From positions 6,712,067-6,776,066 of the forward strand of contig OZ038469.1 in assembly GCA_964036295.1 (NCBI GenBank): a stretch of DNA of 64,000 nt, written 5' to 3'. The notes below the pieces were generated by a model. It did no database searches, was not told the origin of the DNA, and saw only the letters and a program-made list of their open reading frames with translations. The position numbers and the translations under genes were made by a program. Shown one piece after another: positions 33,949 to 47,000 of this stretch. Source of the DNA: Plumapathes pennacea. Taxonomy: Eukaryota > Cnidaria > Anthozoa > Antipatharia > Myriopathidae. Numbering within the stretch: the first letter of the stretch is position 1; each line of letters starts with the position of its first letter.

Positions 33949-34884
33949 CTAATCAGTTTCACACTTTGCACAACCTTGTGCAAACAAACCCGCGAAATCT
34001 GTTTTCTTTGATAACTCGAAACTAAAAATACGCTGAAATAGGCGTATATTTTGAGTTCCAGTGCATAGGCGTTTTAACCGACTCATCTGAAATTTAGCAT
34101 ATCGCTTTACACATACGCTCTCTTGAAAACGGTGTCTCTGATTTTCTTAAATAGTCGATGTATCTTAAAGAGATTAATTTAAGTTCTTTTAGTTAGCCTT
34201 GTGTCGTGATCTACTGACGTTAAGCTTTCAGAAGATATATTTTCGCAAGGTTTCCTTCTACGGGTTCCGCACTTCGTCCTCGCAGACGTAACGTGGTTCT
34301 TTTTTTTTACCAGGGATGCTAATCAGAACGCGCGTCGCATTATAGTTATTATATAAAAAGCAATATAAAAAGCCTTTTACATGACTTTGTACTTATATAT
34401 ACACTTGGAATGTTGTGAGAACACGAGAGAAAGTTTAAAATCATTTGCCGCAAATTATTGCAAGTAAGCTAATAATAATGCACTAAATTGGTGTGCGGAT
34501 AGAGATTAGATGGATGTTTCGAGCGTTAAATAGTTCACAAACATTAAAAACTTGATAATTACTGCAGCAACGGTCTTCTATTTCGCACTAGCACTGTTTT
34601 CTAAGACGTTTTGCAAGGTGTTGACTGATAAAGCAGAAAAATATTGAGCGAAACTCCAAATCGGAGTTCAACTGCCCAGTGGTGTTGCGTCTAGCTTATT
34701 TATCTCAGAACAGCAGCTGGCAAGTCCAACATAGTCGAAAACGTCAGCCTGATTGTTGTATAATACGGAAAATATGTGTGCACGTTCACCTCTACGCGAC
34801 GATGCCCTTCTCATTTCGATCTGAATAAAAGCTTCGATCAACAACAAGACGGTTCACCTACCAGCTTTCCAAGAGATGCACTAC
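33949..34884. other. Stretch between exon candidates, nothing recognised
   Basis: AT-rich, with no further exon or shared repeat recognised. Confidence 0.4.
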
Positions 34885-35050
34885 CTAAATCTTCAGCATG
34901 AGACATCCTTTATTTTTAAGTAGGTCAATAAACTGGATATAGCGAAGCCACGCGAAGCGACCCTGATTCCTTTCTATCAGTTCGTCTGGTGATGCAAAGC
35001 TAAACTCTGCTGGGGGCAGAATTTTCTTCTGGACCCAGTCCTTAACTGAC
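34885..35050 (-). CDS. Exon candidate, unidentified
   Basis: After CGTATACTCAG a frame reads SVKDWVQKKILPPAEFSFAS, then PDELIERNQGRFAWLRYIQF and IDLLKNKGCLML, followed by TAG. The TAG is followed directly by GTAGTG, so an ancestral splice site may sit at the stop. Possibly part of the same decayed minus-strand gene as 32457-32989. Confidence 0.35.
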
Positions 35051-35150
35051 CTGAGTATACGTGATGTTGAAAACTAGTTAGTGGCTTCCTCAAGTTCTAA
35101 TTGATTGTAGCTCCTAATTTGGGCACTACGCAAAAGTTGTGGCAGTCCTA

Positions 35151-35392
35151 CAATCCTGGCCAAGAGTCGTGGGACACTTAGCCTTTTATCTAAAAATTAT
35201 GACACTTTCCCTCTTCCCGCCCCCCTCCCCCGTTGCAATGTTGAATGAATGTGCTCAAAGTGCACTCCTTTTAAGCAACATTGTATGGGGGGAGGGGGGA
35301 GGACTAAGTTTCGGAAACAGGAGCTGCTTTCGTTGTTCAACAAGGAGTGGTGGTGAAAACATATGTGTCCCACATACTTTTGGCCAGGATTG
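35151..35392. mobile_element. TA-flanked MITE, copy 1
   Basis: The ends CAATCCTGGCCAA and TTGGCCAGGATTG are inverted and bordered by TA on both sides (35149-35150 and 35393-35394). TGTGGGACAC-type words sit just inside. This matches the Tc1/mariner pattern of MITEs. The second copy is 41827-42070. Confidence 0.7.
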
Positions 35393-35904
35393 TAGATAAG
35401 AGCATCACCACAAACATCTGGAGAAAGAAAACGGGAATTATTTAGATAATAAAAAGTAAGGAGAACGGAGTGAAGAGAGACTTGTACAGAGACAATACAC
35501 GTGGCACTCTTGAACAGTACTTTTGTTTTTGTTTGTTATTTGCATGTTTTGTTTGTTTTTGTTTGGTGTGACTTTTATTCAGAATTAGGCTTCAACGACT
35601 GAACTACAAACATCACATGCAGCTCGCAACAAAATATTGAACTTGGCACTGCAGATTCTAAACTAATTTATTATTGTTATTGAAATTACCTGTTCGGCGG
35701 AACAGTTCAGACAATAATATGCGAATAACTATTTTTCTCAATCCCAGGAATGCACTTTCAGGCAATTAGTATAGGTAATCGCATGATTTCGAGTGCAATT
35801 TAGAATTAATGAGCACGAGTAAATTTTTCAAAGACCACAACATTCCACGAGCGCCGCGCGAGTGCTAGTTTATTCCAAAATTGCACGAGAAATCATGTGA
35901 TTAC

Positions 35905-36632
35905 TTGTTAATAACATGCATACAATAATTTACGTCGCACACTTTTTTTATTTCGTTACAATTCAAAAGTATCTCTCAAGAACTTTGTCCCAAGGAATAA
36001 AAACACGCTTTCTGTTTTGTTTGGCTTTGCAACTTATACGAGCGCCAGCAGTCAGCAATTTTCAATTTCAAATTTCTGCACCGTTAATTTCACATTTTAC
36101 ACTGTTTGGGATCAATTGACGTGCGCTCAGCCAATAAGAATGCAGAAAGTATTGTATACATGTTATTAGTATAGGTAATCACATCATTTTGAGTGCAACT
36201 TGGAATAAATGAGCACGAGTAAATTTTCAAAGACCACACTTTGTGGAGAGTGCAATTTGTGGTTTTTGAAAATTTTACGATTGCTTATTTATTCCAAAAT
36301 TGCACGAGAAATCATGTGATTACTTGTTAATAACATGCATACAATAATTTACGTCGCGAATTTTTTTTTCAATTTCGTTGTAATTCACAAGAGTCTCAAG
36401 AACTTTATTTTCTCATAAACAGAATCGGAATCGTTCAGGAATGAAAACATGCCTTTTGTTTTGTTTGGCTTTGCAAATACGCGCGTCAGCTGTCGGAAAT
36501 TTTTAATTTCAAATTTCTGCACTCTTAATTTCACATTTCTGCACTGTTAATTACACATTTTTGCACTGTTTGAGATAAATTGACGTGCGCTCAGCCAATC
36601 AGAATGCAGAGATTATTGTGTACATGTTATTA
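35905..36632. mobile_element. MITE-like repeat, family C, two copies in a row
   Basis: Copies at about 35911-36172 and 36326-36632 each run from TAACATGCATACAATAATTT to GTGCGCTCAGCCAATNAGAA and ACATGTTATTA. They are separated by a segment with GTATAGGTAATC and ATTTCGAGTGCAA words that also flanks copy 1 (near 25640). A tandem duplication including the flank is likely. Confidence 0.55.
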
Positions 36633-38072
36633 ACACGGTAGCAAAATTTGCAAACGCACAATCTTTGAGTTCTTTGCTCTCCGGCAGCATAATCAAGAGT
36701 TCCAAACAGCCACTGAATTTAACAATTTGCTGGACTTTAATTACTTTGAAGCAAAACAATCAATGTGACATCTTAAAATCATTGACATGACAACTTATAA
36801 TGTTCTAGGTGAAAAAAGGATGTTTTCTTTTTATGGAGGTAAGAAGATAGACTTTTAATTCTCAACCATAGTTTACTTCATTCCTACACACTTCTGTTTA
36901 ATCGAAAATGTCTTGAACACTGAAAAACTGCAATTATGTTTCAGAACTTTAAACTCAGCTGGCCTATGTTTAATTTGCACATTTCACTTAATGGGCCGTG
37001 AGTTCTGCTTTACTACAAGGCGGCACTCGTCCTGACCGAAGATAAATTATCATTAAGAAAGGGGAAGAAATATATTTTAACAATGTTAAAACAGAAAAGG
37101 CGGCTAACACTTCAAGGCGGGCTGGGATTATAGAATGGTAAATAGAAGAATGAAAACATTGTTGTCAGTGCCAGTTACGGAACAGTATTTTGAATTTTGT
37201 CAACGAGCAAAATCAAACTCACCTACTAAAGTTCTATTTTCTTCGTGAGATGACCAGGATTAATCCAAATTGACCAAATGTGTTGTCCCAAATTTCTTGG
37301 TGAACAAGCTGTAGAAGTTTCGGAGTTTGTTTCATTGCTACAATATTCTTTTGAGAAAAAACGTAATCAAGGAGTAGTAACTGTTTACTATGTTTACTTG
37401 TTATCCAAAGGTTGATTTGTATCTTGAAACATCTTTGCTACGCTCTTTGCGAACAGCCGAATAGTCAAATGTACCACCACATAAACTCAAAAAGACTATT
37501 TTGTGTCAATGCAAAAATAGATATCGGCGAAAACACTGGTGTATACGTGTACACGTGACAGCTGGGGGATGAAAATAACTCACTGATCAACTATATTTCG
37601 GCAGGTAATAACTTGAATAACTTCTTTAACGACTTCGGAGATAAACACTGATATTTGCCCATGTTATTTGTTCCGAGTGAGGCCTTCGAGCATATCCGTG
37701 GATGTTTCCTGCTAGGTAATGTATTGTTAAAATATGCTGATAAAAAGAGAGCAGCCGGATAGACTTTAATTACTATTCCGCTGTTTGTTATTTGTATCGG
37801 CTCCTATTCTACGTACGTAGTTTACCCGTGTTCTGTTTTTCAGGTGCGCACTGCCTCGTGGGAGCTACTGGTCAATCGCCTTTTGTGACTCAGTACAGAA
37901 TAGTGCCGTAGAACGTTTAGTCGGAGCCGAGCAAAATGCAAAGGCGAAAAGGAAGGTCTACTTCCACCTAAAACGCGATGAACACATTTCTGGTTTAAGA
38001 GCGCAACGAAATCACTCAGTAAATAATTCATATAAACTCCAGGACGAAGGGCATCTGCGAATATTATTTCTA
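36633..38072. other. Intergenic stretch, no gene recognised
   Basis: A minus-strand open stretch near 37230-37340 (QLVHQEIWDNTFGQFGLILV) ends in TAG just before a GTGAGT. It might be a stray exon or repeat and is not called. The rest is AT-rich, and the 3' end of the receptor kinase transcript is probably near 38000. Confidence 0.4.
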
Positions 38073-41000
38073 TTATAACATGTTTACTGTTTCTGTCGGT
38101 TCCTCGTTTTCACACTCCCAGAGATCCAAATACGGCATATCCGCCTGCATAATCGTCTCCAGCCTCTCTCGGATTTGAGTAAAGCTCGGTCGCTCTGCTG
38201 GTTTCTGTTTCCAGCACTGTCTCATGACGTCATACCTGTGAAATTTATTGAAAAAAATCAAATGTTTTAAAGGCAGGGTCAATCTGTAAGAGAATTTTCT
38301 TAATATTAGCAAATCAGAAAAATTGCACCAGCTAAACTACTATATAAACAATAAACTACTTTTGGCGAGGAAATATGCACGGATAATTGTCCGAGGATAT
38401 TATCTGTTCCGAGAAGCGAACAGTTGCCCGAGAGCGAAGCTCGAGGGCAACTGTGAGTTTCGAGGAACAGATAATGTCCAAGGACAATTATCTGTGCATA
38501 TTTCCGAAGCCAAAAGTAGTTTATTGTCTTTATTATCCTTCAAATATTTCCTCTCGCAGCGCAAATAACGGCGCGGAAACTGAAGCTTTTTAGTGCTCTC
38601 TGGAACTGCTTTTTGACCAATAAATTGATGTCCTCCTCAGTAGTCGTCTTGTAATGATTTTTTGTGACTAAACAAATAGAATTGCGTTCGGAAATTGTCA
38701 ATAAACAGCGTTAGTTCGCCAGGCGGGGGTTATTCACTGATAACGTCCGCTCACGAGCGGACGTTATTCGGTCACGTGTCACGATTCTACCAATCACGCG
38801 CGGGAGGAAATATTTGATGGGTCATAATGAACAGTTATTCTACGAGGGCGCGCCGAATATGGAATGATAAAATAATAACCAACGAGGCGCCGCGCCCAGC
38901 AGACCCTATTTCAGACCTGACTCCATAAATAAATACCGTATTTTAGACCTGACTCCAAAATGTATACCCTATTTCAGACCTATTTTAGAGATTTATTTCT
39001 TTTGCAACAATTTCCACCCTGTCTTTTCTTCCATTTGCCGTGCATTGTCCGCGGCGACACATTTCTAAAATCATACCTATCCCAGGCCAAAAAAACCTTA
39101 TTTCAGACCAAAAATGTTTGAAAACGATACCCTTTGGGACGGCACATACCTATATGGCATAGTACTCCCCCCCGGGGGGTCCCATTGCTGTTTGAAGAGT
39201 ACAGTAATTTTATTATATAATATGTAGGGTGGTCTTGAAAGAAGGAAGTTCTCACGATATTATTCATCATGCCATGTGCACTTCACAATAACTTATTTTG
39301 TCTCATAAGAAAGTATACAGAGTCAGTTTTTGCACTACATTCATTGGTGAAATACTGTATATTACATGCTTCTCAAGTACCTGTAGGTTACATTATACTT
39401 CCCATAAGCAAATTGTTGCATTTGTTGCCTAGTACATGTACATTATTTATCACTCTATATTCGGCAAGCCCGAGTAGAATAATTGTTTTATTTAAAACTG
39501 GATCACAAATTACTCTGCCCTGAGACCGGAAGACAAACTTATCTTCCGCTCCAAAAATACATTTTTTGACAACGTCAAATTGTCAACGTCTTTGCGAACG
39601 GCCTGATAACTGAATGAATGAAAATCGAGTGAATACATTTTCATGGAAATTACCCGGCACAAACATTATCGGAAGGAGTTTATCAAAATATCTTGAGGTG
39701 ATGTAGTAAAATTATTGAAAACTTGGACGTTGGTGCAGTCGTAAGCATCGAATTACGGAGGGAATCGCTTTCCTTGCCTGCCATGTGCGACGTTTGTGAT
39801 GCTGCTTGAAACTGACAACTAGCTGTACTGAACGAGAACTGAAGCTGGAGATGCTTGAACATCAGCAAGGAATATTGACGAAGAAAACTTTATTTGCTTC
39901 TGTGAGGGCAGAGTCAGCGGTGATAGAAAACTGTTTACATCGCGGAGGCGAAAACAAGAAAGCGATTGATCAGTGGCTGCTAGTATTGACTTGAGCGAAG
40001 GTGCCGTCTTGTTCCCTTTGCTAATGTGTAAAACACTTGAGGCATGTATCTGTTTCCTCTTTGCTCATTCTTCAATTAAGTGTTGTAAATTTTCTCACCC
40101 GGGACTTGCAAGCCACTCTGAAAAAGGTCGTGAAATCTGAAAAAACTTTCTCAACAGCACTTCGTCGCCCACGCGTTCTTTGACCATATTTGTCCACAGC
40201 TAGGTTATGAGCTGATAACCCATGTCCAAGAAACCAATCAACTGACCTAGAAATCCAATAACCGTGATCCAGTTTTTAATAAATCGCTTTATCCAGTGTG
40301 GGAACTCCAATCCTACCGCACACCAGATACTAAAATACCATTCAGATACTATGGATTCAGTCTACTGAGTTACCTACTTTTAACTAGAATGTTACTAACG
40401 GTATTCCTTTGTTTGTGTTTAGTCTTAATTTATTTGGTGAAAGCAACCAGCTGCAATTTTGGACACACTATCGATTAGTTGATTTATAAGCTTTATTTAT
40501 AATACAAAAGTTTGCAGAACTTCTACCCAGCTCTGGCCAACTGACTGTTAATTTTGTCAAGATTTAGAAATATGTCAGTGTATTACGCTGCGTGATTCCA
40601 TTCAAAAATCGGGTTGAATCAACTTTGTGAGGACCACTCGGAGAAGTATAAAGACTACATTTGATTTACAGTGCAAAATCTAAAGTTGTATTGCAATCAT
40701 TTGACATTTCCAATGAGTACAACTGACGGTGAATATAATTAGTTGATGGTTCTCTCAAAAATTTCTACTTACAATTCATCGGAACACATCTCTGGCTTTT
40801 CCAGGCGATACCCAGATTTCAGAAGTTGGTTCATTTCCCTGTTGTTAACTCCAGTGTAAGGTATAACACCTACAAATAAAGAGAGGAAGGTTTGGGATGA
40901 TGAGCAGTTCATGAAACATAGGGGGTGCTTTTAACATGAACTTAATTGCAGGGTACTGTAACTCACCGAATGTGGCTATCTCCCACAAAACTATGCCATA

Positions 41001-44000
41001 AGACCATCTGTAAGAAGAAAAAGACAATGGCTAAACAAAATCCACATACTACGAACAATATGGTTTCGAACTTGTGCTCATTTTGCCGCCTTGCTTCGGA
41101 GTTTATGTCATAGCCTGCTTTATCCACCCTTGAGGGATTTTATCAAACTAAAAGATGTATATATATACACTTAACTCATCCTTAAAAGCGTTATTAGCCC
41201 AGACGGCCAATGAGGGCCAATTTCAACACGACATTACCTTATATAACTATTACTGTGCTCGGCTTCAATATAAATGCTTAATGCTGCGCTCTTATTGGAA
41301 TTAGGACAGCTATCCGAGAGCTGGAGCCAGAATGTAATAGGTCCTTATATAGCTATCTTTCAGTTCGTGTTGTTTTACTTACACATCACTCTTTGCTGTG
41401 AAAACAAGTTTCTGCAGTGTCTCAGGAGGCATCCATTTTACTGGAATTTTCTTGATGTTTTTCATTTCATAGATTTCTTTATCCAGATCGCGAGCCATTC
41501 CAAAGTCTGTAATCTTGATGGTTTTGTTGTCACTAACAAGAATGTTTCTTGCCGCCAGATCGCGGTGAACGAAGCCTCCCGCAGATATGTATTCCTATAA
41601 AATGAGTCAGAAAGGCTTTTTACAGTAATTGCCACTTTATAGTAACATTTTATATTACATGCTTGACTTTCACAAGACGTTTGTATGTGAATTATGAATT
41701 AGCAGCCGTTCCCACACTATCGGTACAATTTGGGTGAACAAGGCAGCATGACTCTTCCTTGGTTATACTCATGCATAGTAGCAAGAGAATATGACTAAGA
41801 GAGCTGATTTCCCACACATATCTCTACAATCCTGGTCAAAAGTATGTGGGACACTCTGAAAAAATGCTATTTGTCAACATTACTCTCTTTTCAACAACGA
41901 AAGCGCCTCCCTCCAAAAGTTAACCCTCTCCCCCCATACAATGTTGCATGAAGGGAGAGTGCACTTTCAGCACACTCAGTCAACATTGTATGGAGGAGGG
42001 GGGCGGAAAGGGTCAAAGTGTCAATTACCAGATAAATTGCTAAGTGTCCCAACACTTTTGACCAGGACTCTAGCTGTTCTAAACCTAATTTTTCAACATA
42101 TATTTTAAGACCAAAGTAAGAACCAATCATATTTGAGCTCTGAAGGCGTGACCAAAACAAAAAAAATGGCGGCGAAAAATGCCACATTTGCATTTTTTAT
42201 GGTTGAATTGAGATTTATGGAGAGGGATGTGAAAAGAATAGGAAAGCAGCAACTTAAGTGATTTACTGCATAAGATTCAGACTTTGACCAGACAATCATT
42301 TCAGAAGTGATATAGAGTACAAAGACAAAAGTTATCAAAAGTTGTCAGGGGATTTCTCGAGTGAAGAAGAATTGTGTTCAGCCAGACCAAAACGGCAAAA
42401 CAGCAGCTCTACCAACACCGCCCTGGGCGGGGCTTTCTTGTATAAAGCTTGAAGAGAAGAAGGGACTCTTGTTGAGGCATCCACAGAATGAGCTTGGCCC
42501 CAGACCAGAAGTATTTCACAGCAAGAGCTTGTCTAAGAGATTTTTTACTCGGCTCTCACGATATTAATAATATGAACGAACTGTTGGATATGTAGTTTTG
42601 TGATATTAAACATATTTTGCCTATGTTTTGTAGTCTGCGGCGCAAGACACTGAGGAAGTACGACTTCAACAAGATTCGCTTCACGTACGCGCGGACGCGA
42701 CACTCGTTTGTAATTTGTACAGTCAGCAGATCAGCAAATTTTGCCGAAACACCCAACATATGACAGCAAAATTTCTTTTTCTCGAAGAAGCTCGTACCAC
42801 GTAAAGCATGATAAGGATATTGTAAAGCGTACAATTATATATATCATTCCTTTACACAGCATTCTAATAAAACGTCAGTGAACGTATACTCAGTGAATCG
42901 TTAAGGGAAAATCATAAATTCACCGATTATCTTAAATTCACCGATTTCTTGCCTTGTAAAACGTGCTGTAGTACACTGGACTCTCTTTCAAGAAACTTTC
43001 CTCAAGGTTTTTTTTAAATCATTAACTATGTTCATAAATTGCGAAAGTCATGTTTGCAGTGTTTATAGAGACGTACGTGAAGACGAGCTATTCTGGTCGG
43101 CAAACAGGGTTGTCCAGGCTTTCGTACATTGGTGTGTTTGATCAACTTCCCGAACTAAAGTTCATTATTATTTTTGTCCTAGTTGAACTATATGCAACTT
43201 TGAGCTAAGCGTTCCATGATGTGAAATCATTCTCTGAGAGCTGTGTTGCTCATCAAGATATTTCCGTCTCCGTAATGTCCACTTGGATCAATAATTAGTG
43301 TCACTAGATGTATTGGTCCAATTTCCTTTGATTACCATTTTCAAGTGGTCGGTGACAGGGGCAACAAGGCATTACACAAGTGTGATCCTGGCTCAATCAT
43401 TTCTATATCATTTGAATATTGCATTGTGACCTGGCTATTCTCTACTCTGCCCACCAAGTTTGATCGTTAAGTACCCCGCCAGAATATCTCAGCCTCAAAA
43501 TATGTGTATGAGAGTCAAAGTGGCTTATAGAATTGCGAATCATTTACCAAAACCGACTAAGATCATCTTGTAAGCAAAATAAGTACTTTGTTCTCTTTGC
43601 ACTTGGTCAATAAACAAGTTTTGTCGCGTGGAAACGCGGCAAATTTTTGGTGTGGCAAGTGTACGCACGCACCATAAGAATTATTGACTAAGCAATCTCT
43701 GGACTAGAGCGAGACTCCCGAAAGTGATCAACTTCAATTTTCTCTTTCAGTTTCTCACCCAAAAAGAAAAATTATACAGTATAGGGAACTTGGCTTTTGA
43801 CACCTTGCTCAAATGAATTTGATTAAGCTATATATTATAATTACAACACTCGTACATTTGCTTCAAAAGGAACAGAGAATCTACATTTTGAACTTTTGAT
43901 GAATTCATGGTTGTTTGACGAGCGTAAGTTAAAGCTGAAAAAACCACCCGGGAGCGACTTCAGCTTGTCGAAATGTTATCGTTTGATTATGTTTGCTTTC

Positions 44001-47000
44001 CTTCGCTTAGTTTTAATCAGCTGGACAAAGAAGAATGCGAAAGTGAATATAATGAACAAAAACCGCAAGAGCGCAAGCACATGTCAACAAAAATCTCACG
44101 TTACATACTTTGAAACTCAGCCAAGAAAAGAAAGGCTTCCACGCCGCTTACACGTGGACATTATCCAATCAAAATGTAGTATTTTTGCTTACACGTCAAT
44201 CAAACTTTAAAATCCTAGAGGGGGGACTCTTAAACGGCGAGAATGGATACTTTTCGTCACAAAAACGGTTATACTTTCGGCGAAAAAACTTTACAAAACA
44301 GCTACAGTATGTACGAAGCAACAGATGTCATGTACAGTGTAAAGCATATTAAAATCATCATTGTTTACGGCTAAAGTTCGTCATGGCTTCGGTGTCCGTT
44401 TTTGGCCTGGTATTTTCCCGGAGGTGCTTCGTGTTGCCACAGAAAGTTCGTCGGGGCTAAATCATTAGCGGCGACAGAGTTACTTGCAATCCCGTAGCAA
44501 TATCCATTAAATATAATCGAATCCATGAAACATTTGTTTACGGTTACGACGATGAACTGATGAACGCAAGCCAAAACTCGTTCCTTGGAATCCAGTTTAT
44601 TCGTGCATGTTCCACAGAGCCAAACGGTGTTGAGTTTGGATGGGATATAGCTAACTTTACACGCAATTGTATTAACATACAATTCAATCGCGGCGCCCAC
44701 ATCTCAAGTTGTTCGCGAAGTCACCTTACGTCATCGCATATCACGTGGCAATGTGAACCAATCACCGTGTGCTGATTTGTAACCCAGAAAAAAAATGACG
44801 AAGATAAAGACACACTCTCCAATCCTAAGCTCGTCGGCTTCGCCACGAGCAATAATCGAATGCACACGAAGAACATAAATCGACACTCAACCAGCTGAAG
44901 ATTTATAATTATGCCTTAGAAAAAAGAATGGAACGAGAAAAACAGCTTACCATGCCTTGGGTGATTTGCCAGGCAATGCTGAGCAAGTCAGCAAAGCTCA
45001 CGCCTTCAGCTCCGTCTGAATATTTATTTGCTGAGGAGCAGACTAAGTCGTTTTCGCTCTCATTTTTCTTGAAAATCCTTGGGTTGGAAAATTTTGTCTT
45101 GATTGCTGCCAGCTTAGTGTGATCTTTACACACAACAGAAACTTGGGATCCGTCCCTCTTGGCAAATATTCTGTGTCCAGAAATTTCCCCTTCCTGGAAA
45201 GGGGAGGGGTGGTTCCTGATAATATTAAGCCCCTTGCCGTCAGCAGTGCAGCAAAGACTATGTTGATTGAACATCTCTGCAACAGCAGCGGCTGCTACGG
45301 GACTATCTTCGTGATTTCCGTCAATGAAACATTCATTGTCGTTTCGAGTGTTTTCATAATTGACATTCTGGGAAACAAGAAAAAATTTCAGTTATTGAAC
45401 GAAGTCTTGAAAAGTATGTCCGGCGCCAACTATTTTTAGTTGTGCTACTTCAAAATTCCAATAAATAATTGTGTGATATTACACTACAGCACGTTTAGCT
45501 TACGAATCGATGATAATATAAATAGAATGACAGTGAAATTGGTCTTTGCACTTCAGTTGCCAATTCAAATAGCCCGAAAAAAAGCCACGAACACAAAACT
45601 TTTGTAATATCGATGCGGCGGACCTCTGGAGCATCAGTTATCATGTCAATACAAGAAGAACTAGAGGTTAATGATCAAATAAAGTCTCATGTTAATCTAA
45701 GACAAATGTTTTCTAGCTGTTAGAAATGGTTTCCATTATATTCTGTTTGAGGGTTCAGTTTAACAATTATCTACCCAGTCAACTTTTAAGGCTATAAAAC
45801 TTGCAAATTCGGCATTACATCAGACACACTCGGAAAGTTTGTAAAGAAAGAATGTTGTTATATCAGATGCAGTCGTGCGTTTACATGTGAACGTATAAGA
45901 ATCGTCATCTATTGGTTTTAATCATTGACGACGTTGCCAAGTGTTGAAACATTGTTGTTTTTGCGGCTTTCGCAGCTCAAGTATCAGTCGCTCACCTTTG
46001 CTTTTCTTCTCCTCAGCCAGTCCAGCAGGTTTCCATGTGGTACATACTCGAGGATCAACTGCATTGGTTCAGACAAAGTTACACAACCAATCATGCTAAC
46101 GATGTTCTTGTGTTTTCCAATCCTCTTCATCATATCGATCTCCTTCTGAAACAAGATTTTTTCCTCCAAAGTGATCTTATCTGCCAGAATTAATTACATA
46201 GGGTTAGAGTTAGCATATAAGTTTAGAAATTAGACACTAGACAAGACAATCCAATTTACTTATGTGAAGAAGTCGAAACTGGCACTGAAAAGACTATACA
46301 CTAAATCAATCTCAGTAAAAAGCTCTATAGTACGTAAAAAGCTATACGATTAATCAAATAAACCATCTTTAACCTCGAGCACTGCAAAGTACAAAATATT
46401 GCACCATCTTTTTTGTTGTTTTTTGTTTTTGTTTTTACGTTTGTCTGTAGCTAAATATTCTGGGAACAAATCTTCTGCGTGCTCTTTGACCAGGTTTCCT
46501 TGGCACCTCAGCTGTTTGCTATTCCATTGTACTACAACTTGTCTGTGAGTACACTCTAAATTAGGAGTATGTATATATTTTGGGCGAGGGACCATCTGCA
46601 AACATCCTACGTCTAATTATAGCTAGAGTAACAGACTGATACGTTGAAACGAAAACGCTTAAGGCATGGACTCTTAAGGGAATCGAGAGCTTTCTTTTGG
46701 GTGTTCACACCTCTAGACGTTTTACTGGGCGCTAAAAATGTTAATTGTAATTTGAGAATCGTCACTCACTTCGCAATGTCTTGACAGCCACAGTGATCTG
46801 TTGGCAAGTTAATCCTTGAGCAATAATCATTCTTATTAAAGTGGCTTTGTGAACTCTACCAAAGGCACCCTCTCCGACTTCTTCTAAGAGTGTCATGTTT
46901 TGTGGAAGAATTTCCCAATTGTCAAGAACTTCAATCGTTGGCCTGGGTTTTCTTTCCCTTGATAAAAAAAAGTCAAAACCAAAAGAAACGTTACAAAAAT

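Noticed and set aside
37230..37340. Minus-strand open stretch reading QLVHQEIWDNTFGQFGLILV
   Set aside because: It ends in a stop directly before a donor-like site, and two other frames are almost as plausible. It may be a repeat rather than an exon.
39806..39994. 62-codon plus-strand frame (LEMLEHQQGILTKKTLFASV) in the kinase gene's last intron
   Set aside because: Coding-like composition but no splice signals, no family match and no neighbour to join. Not enough to call a gene.
42105..42338. Minus-strand frame with hydrophobic stretches
   Set aside because: It partly overlaps a MITE flank and lies inside a kinase intron. There is no supporting signal.
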